From Tubulanus polymorphus (taxonomy: Eukaryota > Nemertea > Palaeonemertea > Tubulaniformes > Tubulanidae), in assembly GCF_964204645.1 (NCBI RefSeq), contig NC_134033.1:124001-188000 (forward strand): DNA of 64,000 nucleotides, given 5' to 3'. Positions within the stretch are counted from its first letter, which is position 1, and each line of letters starts with the position of its first letter. Position numbers and translations under genes: made by a program. Below, piece after piece: positions 40,843 to 51,600 of this stretch. The notes below the pieces were generated by a model. The model did not search any database and was not told the DNA's origin. It saw only the letters and a list, made by a program, of their open reading frames with translations.

Positions 40843-41268
40843 TAAAATCCAGGGTATCCACGGAGTCAAATGCTCCATCTGTATTGATAGTAATAGTTTA
40901 GGCCTCGATCCACTCTTTACAGGGGCGGAGCACGTGCTCCTGTCGCAAATTCTGAGTGCCCTGTTTGAAAAAAGTGCGTAAAAAATTTTTCATTCCATAA
41001 AGTTCATTATCACATTGTTTCCATATTAATAAATTCCCATCTCTTAAAGAATTGTTGCAGAATGTCATTTTTGTGTCTCAGGTGCCTGGAAATTGCATTA
41101 AAATAGGTTGAAATTCAAAAATTTTCTGGGGGCCCCGCGAATGCTTCGCGCCTTCGACGCTCGCCTGTCATGGATAGTGCCATTTCTTTAGATTGCCCTT
41201 TTTTTAATTCTGTGCAGCTGTCATTGTCTGCCTCTAGATCTGCCCCTGCTTTATATTATTTATACTTT
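40843..41268 (+). repeat. Second copy of the unit 1/4-specific segment
   Basis: Homologous to 24283-24718. The C-rich centre is shortened by about 10 bp. It marks unit 4 as the same structural type as unit 1. Confidence 0.7.
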
Positions 41269-41583
41269 TTACTGAATGATGGTTTCACAGCACGCATCAG
41301 TGAATAGAGATTGCTGCTGCTCGTGGGGTTAAACCGGAGTGTTTTATGTCGCTCTCCATCTCGAATCACCTTCATACATCACAAGTATTCGATTCATAAG
41401 TAAATTTACTTACTGTAATTCAATGTTGAAATGGTTTGAAGACATTCTGTCGCTTCTGCGTTGAAAGAGAAGCTTCTAAATATTTCAAGTGAAAATTGGG
41501 ATTGATTCGTCCGCCATCATTCTGAAATGGGACATACTTCACTTGGGAGGGCTAGTTCTGTAGACCGCGCAGATTGAGGTCGA

Positions 41584-41919
41584 CTAGGACTCAGCGGCAA
41601 GAGCGCTCCGGGCACCGACTAAAGAGTTCACGGTAATGCCCGCGGTAGACTTAACATGCCGCTCCGAATTGATAGTTGCGGGAAATAATACCACGAAATT
41701 AGAGATTTGTAGCGATTTCCGTGCATTAGTTGAACAGATGAATGTCCTACTAAAATCCTGCAACAAATTGGCATCAATCTGAACGGGATAAATACGTCCG
41801 GACACAAACACCGTCCGATTGACTGGGTGTAAAGCGGGACTCGACACTTCCCGGTTGGAGTAAACATCTAACAGGTGGTGCTCCGGGAGATTTTGTGAAA
41901 CAGCTGATGACATTTTCAT
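41584..41919 (-). CDS. 111-codon open frame, unit 4, unknown
   Basis: Differs from the unit 3 frame by a single residue (TAGITVNS versus TAGTTVNS). No recognisable domain. Confidence 0.2.
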   Translation of the reverse strand: MKMSSAVSQNLPEHHLLDVYSNREVSSPALHPVNRTVFVSGRIYPVQIDANLLQDFSRTFICSTNARKSLQISNFVVLFPATINSERHVKSTAGITVNSLVGARSALAAES

Positions 41920-42149
41920 GATCTTTAGACGAGTTTGATCGCCGTTATACCGTCGTGGAATGGCACCTATTGTGAAAACTGATTAGGTGTGAAGTGATGC
42001 AATGACATTCAGTTGAAGTCAAACGACGAGAAGGGCTCTGAGACTGATGTGGACTTTACGAGAGGAATAAACTATTTTTGAGAAGGTATCAAGATGGATC
42101 TGGCACAGAGCCAAAGCCGGCAAACTGACTACTGAATTTTATTTCTGTG

Positions 42150-42221
42150 TTGTTGATAATCTCGCGAGACTAGCGCTAATATTGTATAAATCTAGTTTCG
42201 TTCTCGCGAGATTATCAACAA
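42150..42221. promoter_or_regulatory. Inverted repeat with two TCTCGCGAGA elements (unit 4)
   Basis: Same 20-bp perfect arms and intact decamers as in units 1-3. Unit 5 has lost this region. Confidence 0.7.
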
Positions 42222-44129
42222 TCCGGAAATAAAGTGCAACCTGATTTAGAAGGCCTGCCCGGCCCGGGGGCGCAAACCCTATTGATATTGATGAAAGCAA
42301 AATACTTGACTGTTTTTAGAGTAAATATACAGATATCTTTTCTTCATCTATTTATAGATTGATTCTGAAGAAGAGGAGAACACAAATAACAGTTTTCATC
42401 ATCATCATCATCATCTGTGCGGTCTGAAGTATCTAGAGGTCACCAAGACTCAACACCCCTTCATATCATTCGAGGTCAAGTTCTATATTTATGTGACAAA
42501 TATCTATGAAGTATTTTGCTCAAATAAATTCATTCTGTTTTCATATCGATGAAAATAAGTGTAGTTATTCATTTCAGTTTTAAATTCGTCTCTGTTTTGA
42601 GGAATTACTATTTTTCCCGACATCAGATCCAGAATATCACCTTGCCATCACCATGACAACGCACCAGTCAAAACAAACAACAATCATTCAGAAATGAAGC
42701 CCTGTAGATTCTTGGTTTCAAGTTTCTCTATTTTGGTTGAGTAGATTCTGAATGATGCAAAGTTAACTAAGACACTGGTTTTATCAAAATCATCTCTGGA
42801 AGACAGTGCCAATCATGGAAGGGTTTTAACAGTCACTCAGATATTGTATTCCACTGCATTCAGATCAAACCAACAGTTCAGACTCAACTTGAGAACTATT
42901 TTGTCTTAATGTAAAATAAATTTCACGTTTAATTTGACACTGAAGATATAAATTTCTAAATTTCCAATAGATGGCACCTGTGATATACAGTATATTCGTA
43001 TTAATCCAATAATTTGGTGGTTCAGCAGAAATCCAATAGGTGGCGATCATGTCGTAATAACTATTCATCAGTATATATCAGACACCCTGGTTTATCATCT
43101 GATCAAAATCACTGGGTTTGAACTTGGAACATCCTAAAAATCCTCTAAACAGCATGAAACATCACAGTCATTTAGAATCAATAATTCATTCATTTGACGC
43201 GCAGTCAATTTCAGGTTAAGACGTGTCGCAGGTTTCAGTTATTGAGATCCTCCTCCATTAGACTGAAAATAAATCAAACAACATTCATTATAACATCATT
43301 AGAGCAATTTCACAAAAATCATAGTAAATATTCGATATAAATAAGAGTAACTAAACGAACCTGATCTAAACATCATCTTCTTTTGAGTAGAATAAACAAA
43401 ACTCTAGCGTTACGCCTACATCCGAAATAATACAAAACACTGAATATCATTATTTCTTCATCAGATAAAAAATGAAAACAGATTCAACAAGATTCAAAAT
43501 GCTGTTAGTGTCAAGAATTTTCAGTGTTACAATCTTTTTTTCATACAAGACTTAACGGTAAATTGGTTCAGACTTAGAGCAGGGAACACTATATGAATTT
43601 ATTCCCACACCGTCTGAAATTACAGATTTCACAATGAAATTTGCAGCGTGTTCGTTGCTCAGCTGCAGGTGAATCACAACATTCAAACATGTTTGATATT
43701 TCCACAGTTAATTTTGTCGCAGCAAATATTTTTGTTTAGTCCCAAACACAGTAAATTGAGCCGCAATCTTTGACAAGCTTTCAAATCATGATGGCATCAA
43801 TGATTTGAGAACGGCGCTGAAAACCTGCTTGGATTTTGGTAAACTCGATTTTAAAACACCGCAGTTTTTAACTTCGAAACTGTTTCTACAAATCTACTGT
43901 GGGTTTTTATTCATCGACTAGAAGTGGTGCAAAGCCGTGCATATCACAGCAGTTTGTGTCAGTTGCGATTGAAAGCAACTGTTGGCCTACCGTAGGCCGG
44001 AGTAGAACACGGGCAACTAGCCCGATACGGCTTGCGACGAGTCGGTAGGCGTCGGGTTGCCGTCGCAAGCCGGCTTATGTCGAACAGATAGAGCAGCAAC
44101 TGGAGATTGTAGTCGGGAAAATCTCTTAC

Positions 44130-45907
44130 CTGTTTTGGAATCCGCTCGGTCCAGCAACGGCGCTTCCTGATAAACTACCGTTCAAACTGGAGCCAGTAAT
44201 CGCTCTGTTACTGGCCGATTAGCGATCGCTCTCATCGCGGATTATCCCGACTCGGTCGATGTGGCTTCCGCTAGCGCTAAGACTGCCAGTCATAGCCATA
44301 GACATCTCACCGATACTAGGTCCGATACTGGGGTTCGCTACCCGGTCACTGGTCGTTTCTATACTGTGAGAATCAGCTACAACAAATATAAACATTCACT
44401 CATACTAGTACTGAACTAACTTAAATGACGTCATAGGGGGATTTATATAGCAGCCACACCAGACAACATGGCTTTATCAGTCAATCCCCTTATGACATCA
44501 TCAAATTATCTTTCTCTTTCTGGCAAGTCTATATAAAACGTAGAAAAGTTGGCCACCTCCAATAAATCCCCCTATGACATCATCAAATTATCCCTTATGA
44601 ATCCTAGAAAGACAGCTGATTCCGGACCCTGCACTATATGAAAAGTATGGTTTAAGTACTTACGGGCGTAAGGCCCCGATGGGCCACTTCCTTCGTTCTG
44701 TTCGAACTCAAATCGAACTCCGCCCGGAGTCAGTCGTCGATACGCCGCAACCACCGCTGCGACACAGCGATATCAGTACCACGCCAACATACGCCAATAA
44801 TATCGGTACACCGATACCAACGGCTAAACTAGCGACAACTGGCGCTACGATAACAGACGCAGTTACACCACCGGCTATTACCATATTCCTCTTGTGCTGT
44901 GGTAGGTGACCGTAACGTGTATGTAACTGAAACACAAGATAAACACATGAGAAATAGCATTTTTCATGGTTAAATTTGCAATAAAAATCTAGCGCGTGAT
45001 GGATTTAGGTTCCAATTTCCGTTTCTGACTAGCGCCATCAAGCGAGTAATTTCAGAACTTGAATTTGTCGATATCCTGTATTTCACCCGATAAGCCTTAT
45101 CATATGTCCTTGTCATTACAGTTAAATGACAGTTACCACTTGATACAGTTTATGCGCAGTATTTAGAACTAGTATTTTGACAAATCAAATCAATAAGGAT
45201 TTATTACTTTTAAGTGTTGGTTATTCAACGTCACTCTGTGAATTCAATTCGAATACAGTCTATATTCAATCCCAGTTTTTGGCTGTATCCAATCCCAGTT
45301 TTTGGCTATATTCAATTATTGAAAAACTGGGATTGGGATTGACTGGTATTGACTTTGTATTGAGTTTAACAGTTGTGTGGGTTTAATTTCAACATGAAAG
45401 GACATTTCAAAGGACATAATGATATCTGTAATGAGGCATTCAATAAATGAACACTTTCCTTTAGTTCAACAATTTAAACAAATTGAAAAACTGTAGTCAG
45501 AAAGCTGACCTACCACACATATTAAGCTATCATTTTATGTCTCACGTGGTCACCCTGTGTGATAGGCCTCACGTATAAAAGACTTTCAGTTATGTGTCCA
45601 TGCGTATATGTTCTCGGCATTCAGACCAAAAACGACCTTTTGGGCACGAGGCCCTTGTGATTCGTGTGGAAATATAATAATGATCACTAAATTGAGATTC
45701 TCACAGACAGACGGCAGATGGATTCCTAATATTAGTCGATAATTTACCTTGCGTCCGACCCAGACGGGAATCCCTATGATCATCGCGGGAACTGCGATTC
45801 CAGCAACGAGTCCGATACCGACCGGAGCGCCAACTAACGTGCCGAGTTGCCACAATATCTTCTTTCGGCTCCATGGCTTTTTATCCCAGAAAGTGCAGCC
45901 AGACGGA
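44130..45907 (-). pseudogene. RNF19-like gene fragment, copy 5
   Basis: Exon a is 45748-45907 (open), exon b 44664-44926 and exon c 44130-44358. Exon b has a 3-bp deletion, giving LAYVGVV where the other copies have LAYVYGVV. It also has the shared frameshift. Exon c has the shared TAA at 44219-44221. This is the copy nearest the ZZEF1 3' end. Confidence 0.85.
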
Positions 45908-46543
45908 CTGAAAATCAACATAATCGACTAAATTATTACTCAATTTCTAAGGACTTATAAACCTTTATCATCGATTAAACATCATTAGAGCAATTCACAA
46001 TCAAATCAAATTAAATCATATCAAATATTCGATATAAATAAGAGTAACTAAACAAACCTGATCTAAACATCACCTTCTTTTGAGTAGAATAAACAAAACT
46101 CTAGCGTTACGCCTACATCCGAAATAATACAAAACACTGAAAATCATTATTTCTTCATCAGATAAAAAATGAAAACAAATTCAACAAGATTCAAAATGCT
46201 TTTAGTGCCAAGAATTTGTTACAATCTTTTTTTCATACAAGACTTAGGCTAACGGTTAATTGGTTCAGACTTAGAGCAGGGAACACTATATCTTTGAAAA
46301 TATGTTGGCATCAATGATTTGAGAACGGCGCTGAAAACCTGCTTGGATTTTGGTTAACTCGGTTTTAAAACACCACTGAAACTGGTTTCTAGAGGTCTGT
46401 GATTAGGGCCTAAGATATATCTACCTGATAGAACGATGACCGCACTCAAACGTGGTGAACGGATAATAAGATAAAATCCCACTATTTACAGATTAAAAGA
46501 ATTTAAAAACAAGAATTATTTATTAAATCTAAAATATTTAAAA

Positions 46544-46582
46544 GACACAACGTTTCGATCTCACCCTAGAGATCATCGTCAG
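46544..46582 (-). ncRNA. Hammerhead-ribozyme-like motif, left arm
   Basis: On the - strand: core CTGACGA, then stem II (GATCTC/GAGATC around TAGGGT), then GAAAC, a very short stem III with loop, and GTGTC as potential cleavage site. All conserved core positions (CUGANGA, GAAA, UH) are present. Stem I pairing is weak or unclear, so self-cleavage by a single copy is uncertain. Confidence 0.6.
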
Positions 46583-46603
46583 GTGTGAATTATTATCAGG
46601 TGT

Positions 46604-46679
46604 GATTTATTTCATCGCATAATCTACAAATTCAATCTTCAGTTTAACAGTGAAATCAAAATTCATAAATTAAAACCCT
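46604..46679 (-). repeat. 76-bp segment shared with the ZZEF1 3' UTR
   Basis: It differs at one position of 76 from 48049-48124 and has the same orientation. It forms the loop region of the foldback insertion. One edge coincides with the AATAAATC that contains the ZZEF1 poly(A) signal. Confidence 0.85.
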
Positions 46680-46716
46680 GACGATGATCTCTAGGGTGAG
46701 ATCGAAACGGCGTGTC
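46678..46716 (+). ncRNA. Hammerhead-ribozyme-like motif, right arm
   Basis: Same core as the left arm, but on the + strand. It differs in the stem III loop (GAAACGGCGTGTC versus GAAACGTTGTGTC). Upstream AATTAAAA could pair with downstream TTTTAAAT as stem I, with two unpaired C before the core. Confidence 0.6.
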
Positions 46717-46805
46717 TTTTAAATATTTTAGATTTAATAAATAATTCTTGTTTTTAAATTCTTTTAATCTGTAAATAGTGGGATTTTATCTTAATATCTA
46801 CCTGA

Positions 46806-48048
46806 ATTGAGGGATCACTTGTTAACTTCATCGCCAAACAGTTATTCCTTGAACTTCCTGATGACTGCAGTTAATTAATAATATTAGTAGAGCTTCACCC
46901 TGACATAAACATAGAAACCTGTCAGAGAAATCACTCTTTACTGAATGATGGTTTTACAGCACGCATCAGTGAATAGAGATCGCTGCTGCTCGTGGGGTTA
47001 AACCGGAGTGTTTTATGTCGCTCTCCATCTCGAATCACCTTCATACATCACAAGTATTCGATTCATAAGTAAATTTACTTACTGTATTTCAATGTTGAAA
47101 TGGTTTGAAGACATTCTGTCGCTTCTTCGTTGAAAGAGAAGCTTCTAAATATTTCAAGTGTAAATAGCGATTTATTCGTCCGCCATGCTAGTTCTGCAGA
47201 CCGCGCAGCTCGAGGTCGACTCGGACTCAGGCTTTGCGCTCCGAGCACCAACTAAAGAGTTCACGGTTCTAGCCGCGGATGGCTTTAGATACCGCTCCGG
47301 ATTACTAGGGGGTAATGAATTCCACGGAATTAGCAATACGTAGCAATTCTAATGAACTTCCGAGCTATTGTTCGAATAAAACATTCTAAAATTATTCCCA
47401 ATTAATAAAACAATCAAATAATCTTATAAGTTGAATTGGTGACTCACAACACGTATTTAACCTAATAGTTTTTTTCAGCGGGGCACGTCTGAGAGTATCG
47501 ACAAGTTTTGTATTTCTTTAACAAATATCTGTGAAATTTTTTGCTAAAATAAATTCATTCTGTTATTAAATCGATGAAAATAAGTGTAGTTATTCATTTC
47601 ACTATGAAATTTGGCTCTGTTTTCAGGAATTACTATTTTTCCAGACATCGGATTCAGAATATCACATTGCTATCACCATGACAACGCACCAGTCAAAACA
47701 AACAACAATCATTCAGAAATGAAGCCCTGTAGATTCTTGGTTTCAAGTTTCTCTATTTTGGTTGAGTAGATTCTGAATGATGCAAAGTTTACTAGAGACA
47801 CTGGTTTTATCAAAATCATCTCTGGGGGACAGTGCCAATCCTGGAAGGGTTTTAACAGTAACTCAGATATCGTGTTCCACTGCATTCAGATCAAAACAAA
47901 CAGTTCACACTCAACTTGAGAAATATTTTGTGTGTATCTAAAATAAATTTTACGTTTATTTTGACACCAAGACAATAGGTGGCGTAGTCATCTTCTGGTA
48001 GAAACTTTGGTCTCAAGAATTTAAGTTTAAGAAAATATTTAAAAAACA
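46806..48048. other. Tail of unit 5 and gap to ZZEF1
   Basis: 46806-47160 and 47515-47950 align with the tandem unit. Between them, sequence related to the 111-codon frame region is heavily diverged. A 45-codon - strand frame there (SNPERYLKPSAARTVNS..., ending AVCRTSMADE) stays open past the point where the unit copies have a stop. The last ~70 bp are unique. No supported gene. Confidence 0.5.
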
Positions 48049-48050
48049 GA

Positions 48051-48056
48051 TTTATT
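48051..48056 (-). terminator. ZZEF1 poly(A) signal
   Basis: AATAAA on the - strand, about 95 bp beyond the ZZEF1 stop codon. It lies inside the 76-bp segment shared with the foldback insertion. Confidence 0.6.
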
Positions 48057-48150
48057 TCATCGCATAATCTACAAATTCAATCTTCAGTTTAACGGTGAAA
48101 TCAAAATTCATAAATTAAAACCCTTAATTTATGACGCATTAACTTTGAAT

Positions 48151-48622
48151 TCAACCGGTTTTTTCTCCAGAAATCAATTCAATTTTCATTTCTTTTTTCA
48201 CGCTAAGAACGTTGAGTATACCCTGAAAATATAATCGAAAAAATCTAAACTCAATTTCATACGCTTAGACCTGTATTAGATAGAACCGATTGGATAAAAT
48301 AGAAACCTCTTTGAGAATAGTTTCCCATTCAGACTGCAGTCTAACACTAGCTGTATACCACACTTCAATTCCGCACATCTAAAATCAACAAAATATACAT
48401 GAATTTAGAACATTAATAAAACTTCAATCGGAGATGCCTAGATCACCCACACTTACCAGGGCTAGTTCCTCAGCGACGTAGAACAGCTCAGTTAAAGCTC
48501 GACTGAGAGATGAAGAGAGTTTACCAGCTTCCAGAACAACTGACGTCATCTTCACGTACAGACTCCAAATCGGTTTCAAATACGATAAATTTATTATCAA
48601 TTTCTTTTCACCTTCTTCCAAC
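48151..48622 (-). CDS. ZZEF1: ZZEF1 terminal exons and stop
   Basis: Exons 48457-48622 (EEGEKKLIINLSYLKPIW..., ending VAEELAL), 48271-48333 (SEWETILKEVSILSNRFYLIQ without its first residue is EWETILKEVSILSNRF) and 48151-48222 (GILNVLSVKKEMKIEL..., stop TGA). The last intron is only 48 bp. Its acceptor TATATTTTCAG is strong. The donor of the 63-bp exon (CAG|GTCTAA) is weaker. If that small exon were wrong, the protein would end about 10 residues after VAEELAL by reading through. Confidence 0.7.
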
Positions 48623-51600
48623 CTGTAAATATTTCAGATAACATCAAAACCATTGACCGGGTTCGAACCCGAGTTCCACTCCCACTGGGTTCGAGTTCCA
48701 CTCCCACTGGGTTCGAGTTCCACTCCGACTGGGTTCGAGTTCCACTCCCACTGGGTTCGAGTTCCACTCCGACTGGGTTCGAGTTCCACTCCCTCTGGGT
48801 TCGAGTTCCACTCTCACTGGGTTCTCCAAATCTCATCACAGAATTACAAATTCTATTTTCTGATAGATGGCGTCAGTGAAATGTAGTTTATCCAAAACGT
48901 TGGTTGTAATCTTATCTTATCTTATCTTACCGATGTAGGAATTATAGCATATTCGAGATAAAACCATTAAACCTTTTCTATGTATCAGTTTCGAACCCGG
49001 GACGGCTGTGATTATACTAACTGTTTTTGATGCATGCGTAGTATGTCCAGTAGGAGTTGTATAGCCTTCAACCTGAATGAACCTTGTTGACGACAAACGA
49101 CGTTTACCATAGATAACCACAACCAACGATGCCATTCCTTCTCAGCTTTTGATTCCATCGGTAACAACCTACAATATTATAGAACCACACGCGGTGATGC
49201 GTGAATCGATGATGATTTACAGCTAAACTTGATTTACACCTACTTTTGAATATTTGGTTGATTAAGAACGGAGTGTATAATTCTATGTCCGGTATCTAGG
49301 CGATCGAGTTGGTCTCCGCTGACCGTAAACCGATATCCCCAATTCTTTAACTTCGACCTCGCATCGAACTCGTAATAAAGCGTGTCTCCTGGAAACTGTA
49401 ATTCCTGCCACGTGAAACCGTTTGTACTGTTTTTACTGCCACGTAATTTCTTACAATGTTTGGTTAAATCTTCAGATGTTGCCAGAGTCAAAGAGGCTTC
49501 TTCAGTCATACATCTATAAACCATACACAGGTTACATTTAACATACAGGACCCAGTTCCACACTTCTGAGTAAGAGTTAACTCTGAGTTAAAGTTAGTTC
49601 ATTTTCAATGAGTCAAATCTTAACTCACAACTGTGGAACTGGACCCAGGCGGCTAGGGTGGAGTTCAAATATCAACAAGATTTCAGAACTGTGGAACTGG
49701 AGACCAGCGGTGTGGAACTGGAGCCAGAACTGTGGAACTGGAGACAGAATGTGGAACTGGAGCCAGAACTGTGGAACTGGATCCAGAACTGTGGAACTGG
49801 ATCCAGAACTGTGGAACTGGAGCCAGAACTGTGGAACTGGATCCAGAACTGTGGAACTGGAGCCAGAACTGTGGAACTGGAGCCAGAACTGTGGAACTGG
49901 ATCCAGAACTGGTGATCTTGAGAACTGTGATACTGGGTCCAATTATTGTGGAACTGGTTTCAGAAATGTGGAACTGAATCCATTAACTGTGGAACTAAGT
50001 CCAAATCTGTGGAACTGGAGTCCTGAACTGAAATGATTTATCATACTAACCTTTGATCGAATTTTACATGAAGTGAAGTAGCCCCTGGTATGTGAATGTA
50101 ACTACTAATCTTACACGCGCTAGTAAATGGATGCTGCGATTCACAAATCTTTAATAAATACTCATCCTCCATAAAGTGACAAGCTGTGGTTGTTATGGCG
50201 ATGACGCAGGCCGGTTCACAGTTTTTAATCAGGTTTGAAACGAGCTGTAATTAAAAACAAAATGTCCATAGAGAGAGAGAGATGTGGGAGGTGAGGGAGG
50301 TGAGTAGGGAGGTGAGGGAGGTTAGGGTTATATTACGTACCTTCTGTATAGAATGTTTACTATCAGTTCTACTCAACATATCGATCAGACACGGAATCTG
50401 AGACTCGTTAGAACAACCCAATAATTGAGCAGTAATTAAACTATCTCCGGCAGACGGCCAATCAGAGAGTAGTTTCATTAAAACCTCTCTAGCGTACAGA
50501 ATCGCTATCGCTTTATTCGTCTACAAAACAAACCATAGAAATAATCCATTAATCCCCCTATGACATCATCAAATCGAAGAATAAATGAATTTTATTTTAC
50601 GAATGACACTATTTACCTTGATAAGATACTCGGGTGGTGGAGGAGTTTTACCATATTTATCAACAGCTTGTTCTAACAAATAGAAACTGTTTAAATGTCT
50701 CTGTCTGAGAGAATCGTTGTAAATATCGTTATCAGGAACCGCGACCAGTTGTTGACAATTCTCAAATAATTCATCTTCAGCTTCTTCCATCACTTCACTA
50801 ATAAATACATCAACTCATTACTTACAATCATCATCATCAACTCTCTGTTCGGAGGGTTATAAAAAAACAAACCTTTTCTTATCGTGTGAACCCTGAGCTG
50901 TGAACGGTTTCAAACCGGTATCTAAAGTTTTATCACTATTTTCTTTCACCAGAGTTCTAAATAAAACATAGAAATAGACGACAATGAAACTGATTGTTTG
51001 AATGGATTTCGATCGGGTTGAAATCGATCTTACTTCTGTAATGTTTCATAAATTCCAGTAGCTTTATCAGTCATCGCTTCGATCATCTGTAATCTCTGAA
51101 ATAAACAATAATCACAACTTTTACACTTCTCAATTTCAATGAATTTGCTCTGAAACATTTAGAATACTTACAACGACGTAAGCCTTTGCTTGTTCTCTTT
51201 GTCCATCAAATTGTTCGTCATCGATATCATCTAAATTCATATCTTGCATTCTCTACAAATTGATTCAAATATCTCATTTTATAAACGGCAGCTCCCAGAA
51301 ATCATCCGATGACATCGGTGAAACTTACTAGGAATTTTTGCGTTAATTCGTCGAGTTCGGGTTTCGTTAATTCTTTCACCGTTGATTTTTTCTCCGATGC
51401 ACCAGTACTAGTGCTGCCACCTTTAGCGCCTTGGGTTTTACTCGTTTTACTCATTGTATTTTTCCTCGAATACAACATTAAAGATAAAACCTGAAACAGA
51501 GCGTGAAACGAGAGTTACAAACCTGTGAGGGGAGGGGAGTAATCACTCTGTGATGGGGAGGTGGGATAGTGATCACCCTGAGGGGGAGAGTAATCACCCC

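Larger units (their letters stand above)
46429..46793. mobile_element. 365-bp foldback insertion with hammerhead-like arms
   Basis: This insertion splits unit 5 and duplicates its target: ATATCTACCTGA at 46417-46428 recurs at 46794-46805. Arms of about 115 bp (about 46468-46582 and 46678-46793) are near-perfect inverted repeats, from TAAGATAAAATCCCAC inward. Each arm carries a hammerhead-ribozyme-like core, in opposite orientations. Such motifs are known from Penelope-like elements and from retrozymes. No reverse transcriptase is present, so this is at most a terminal or non-autonomous derivative. Its centre (46604-46679) is almost identical to the ZZEF1 3' UTR. Confidence 0.8.
19660..47980 (+). 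repeat. Tandem segmental duplication, five 5.3-6.0 kb units plus a partial unit
   Basis: The marker ACGCGCAGTCAATTT recurs at about 20717, 26680, 31981, 37300 and 43195, giving unit lengths of 5963, 5301, 5319 and 5895 bp. The last unit fades out near 47980. The left partial unit (19660-20716) holds only the segment from the CAT microsatellite onward. Each full unit holds, in + order: a ~580-bp direct repeat; RNF19-like exons c, b and a on the - strand; a second copy of that repeat; a segment with a 111-codon frame; the TCTCGCGAGA inverted repeat; and a CAT-trinucleotide tract of variable length (19745-19763, 25843-25887, 31145-31196, 36482-36510, 42397-42415). The last unit is the most diverged. 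It lacks the inverted repeat and the CAT tract, and its 47160-47515 part is only partly alignable. Confidence 0.93.

Noticed and set aside
48655-48675. tRNA gene
   Set aside because: GGGTTCGAACCCG resembles a B-box and T-arm, but no acceptor stem, A-box or anticodon arm could be placed around it.
49608-50036. ELWNWSQNCGTG-repeat frames on both strands
   Set aside because: All three frames of a 20-bp minisatellite are open. It lies inside a ZZEF1 intron.
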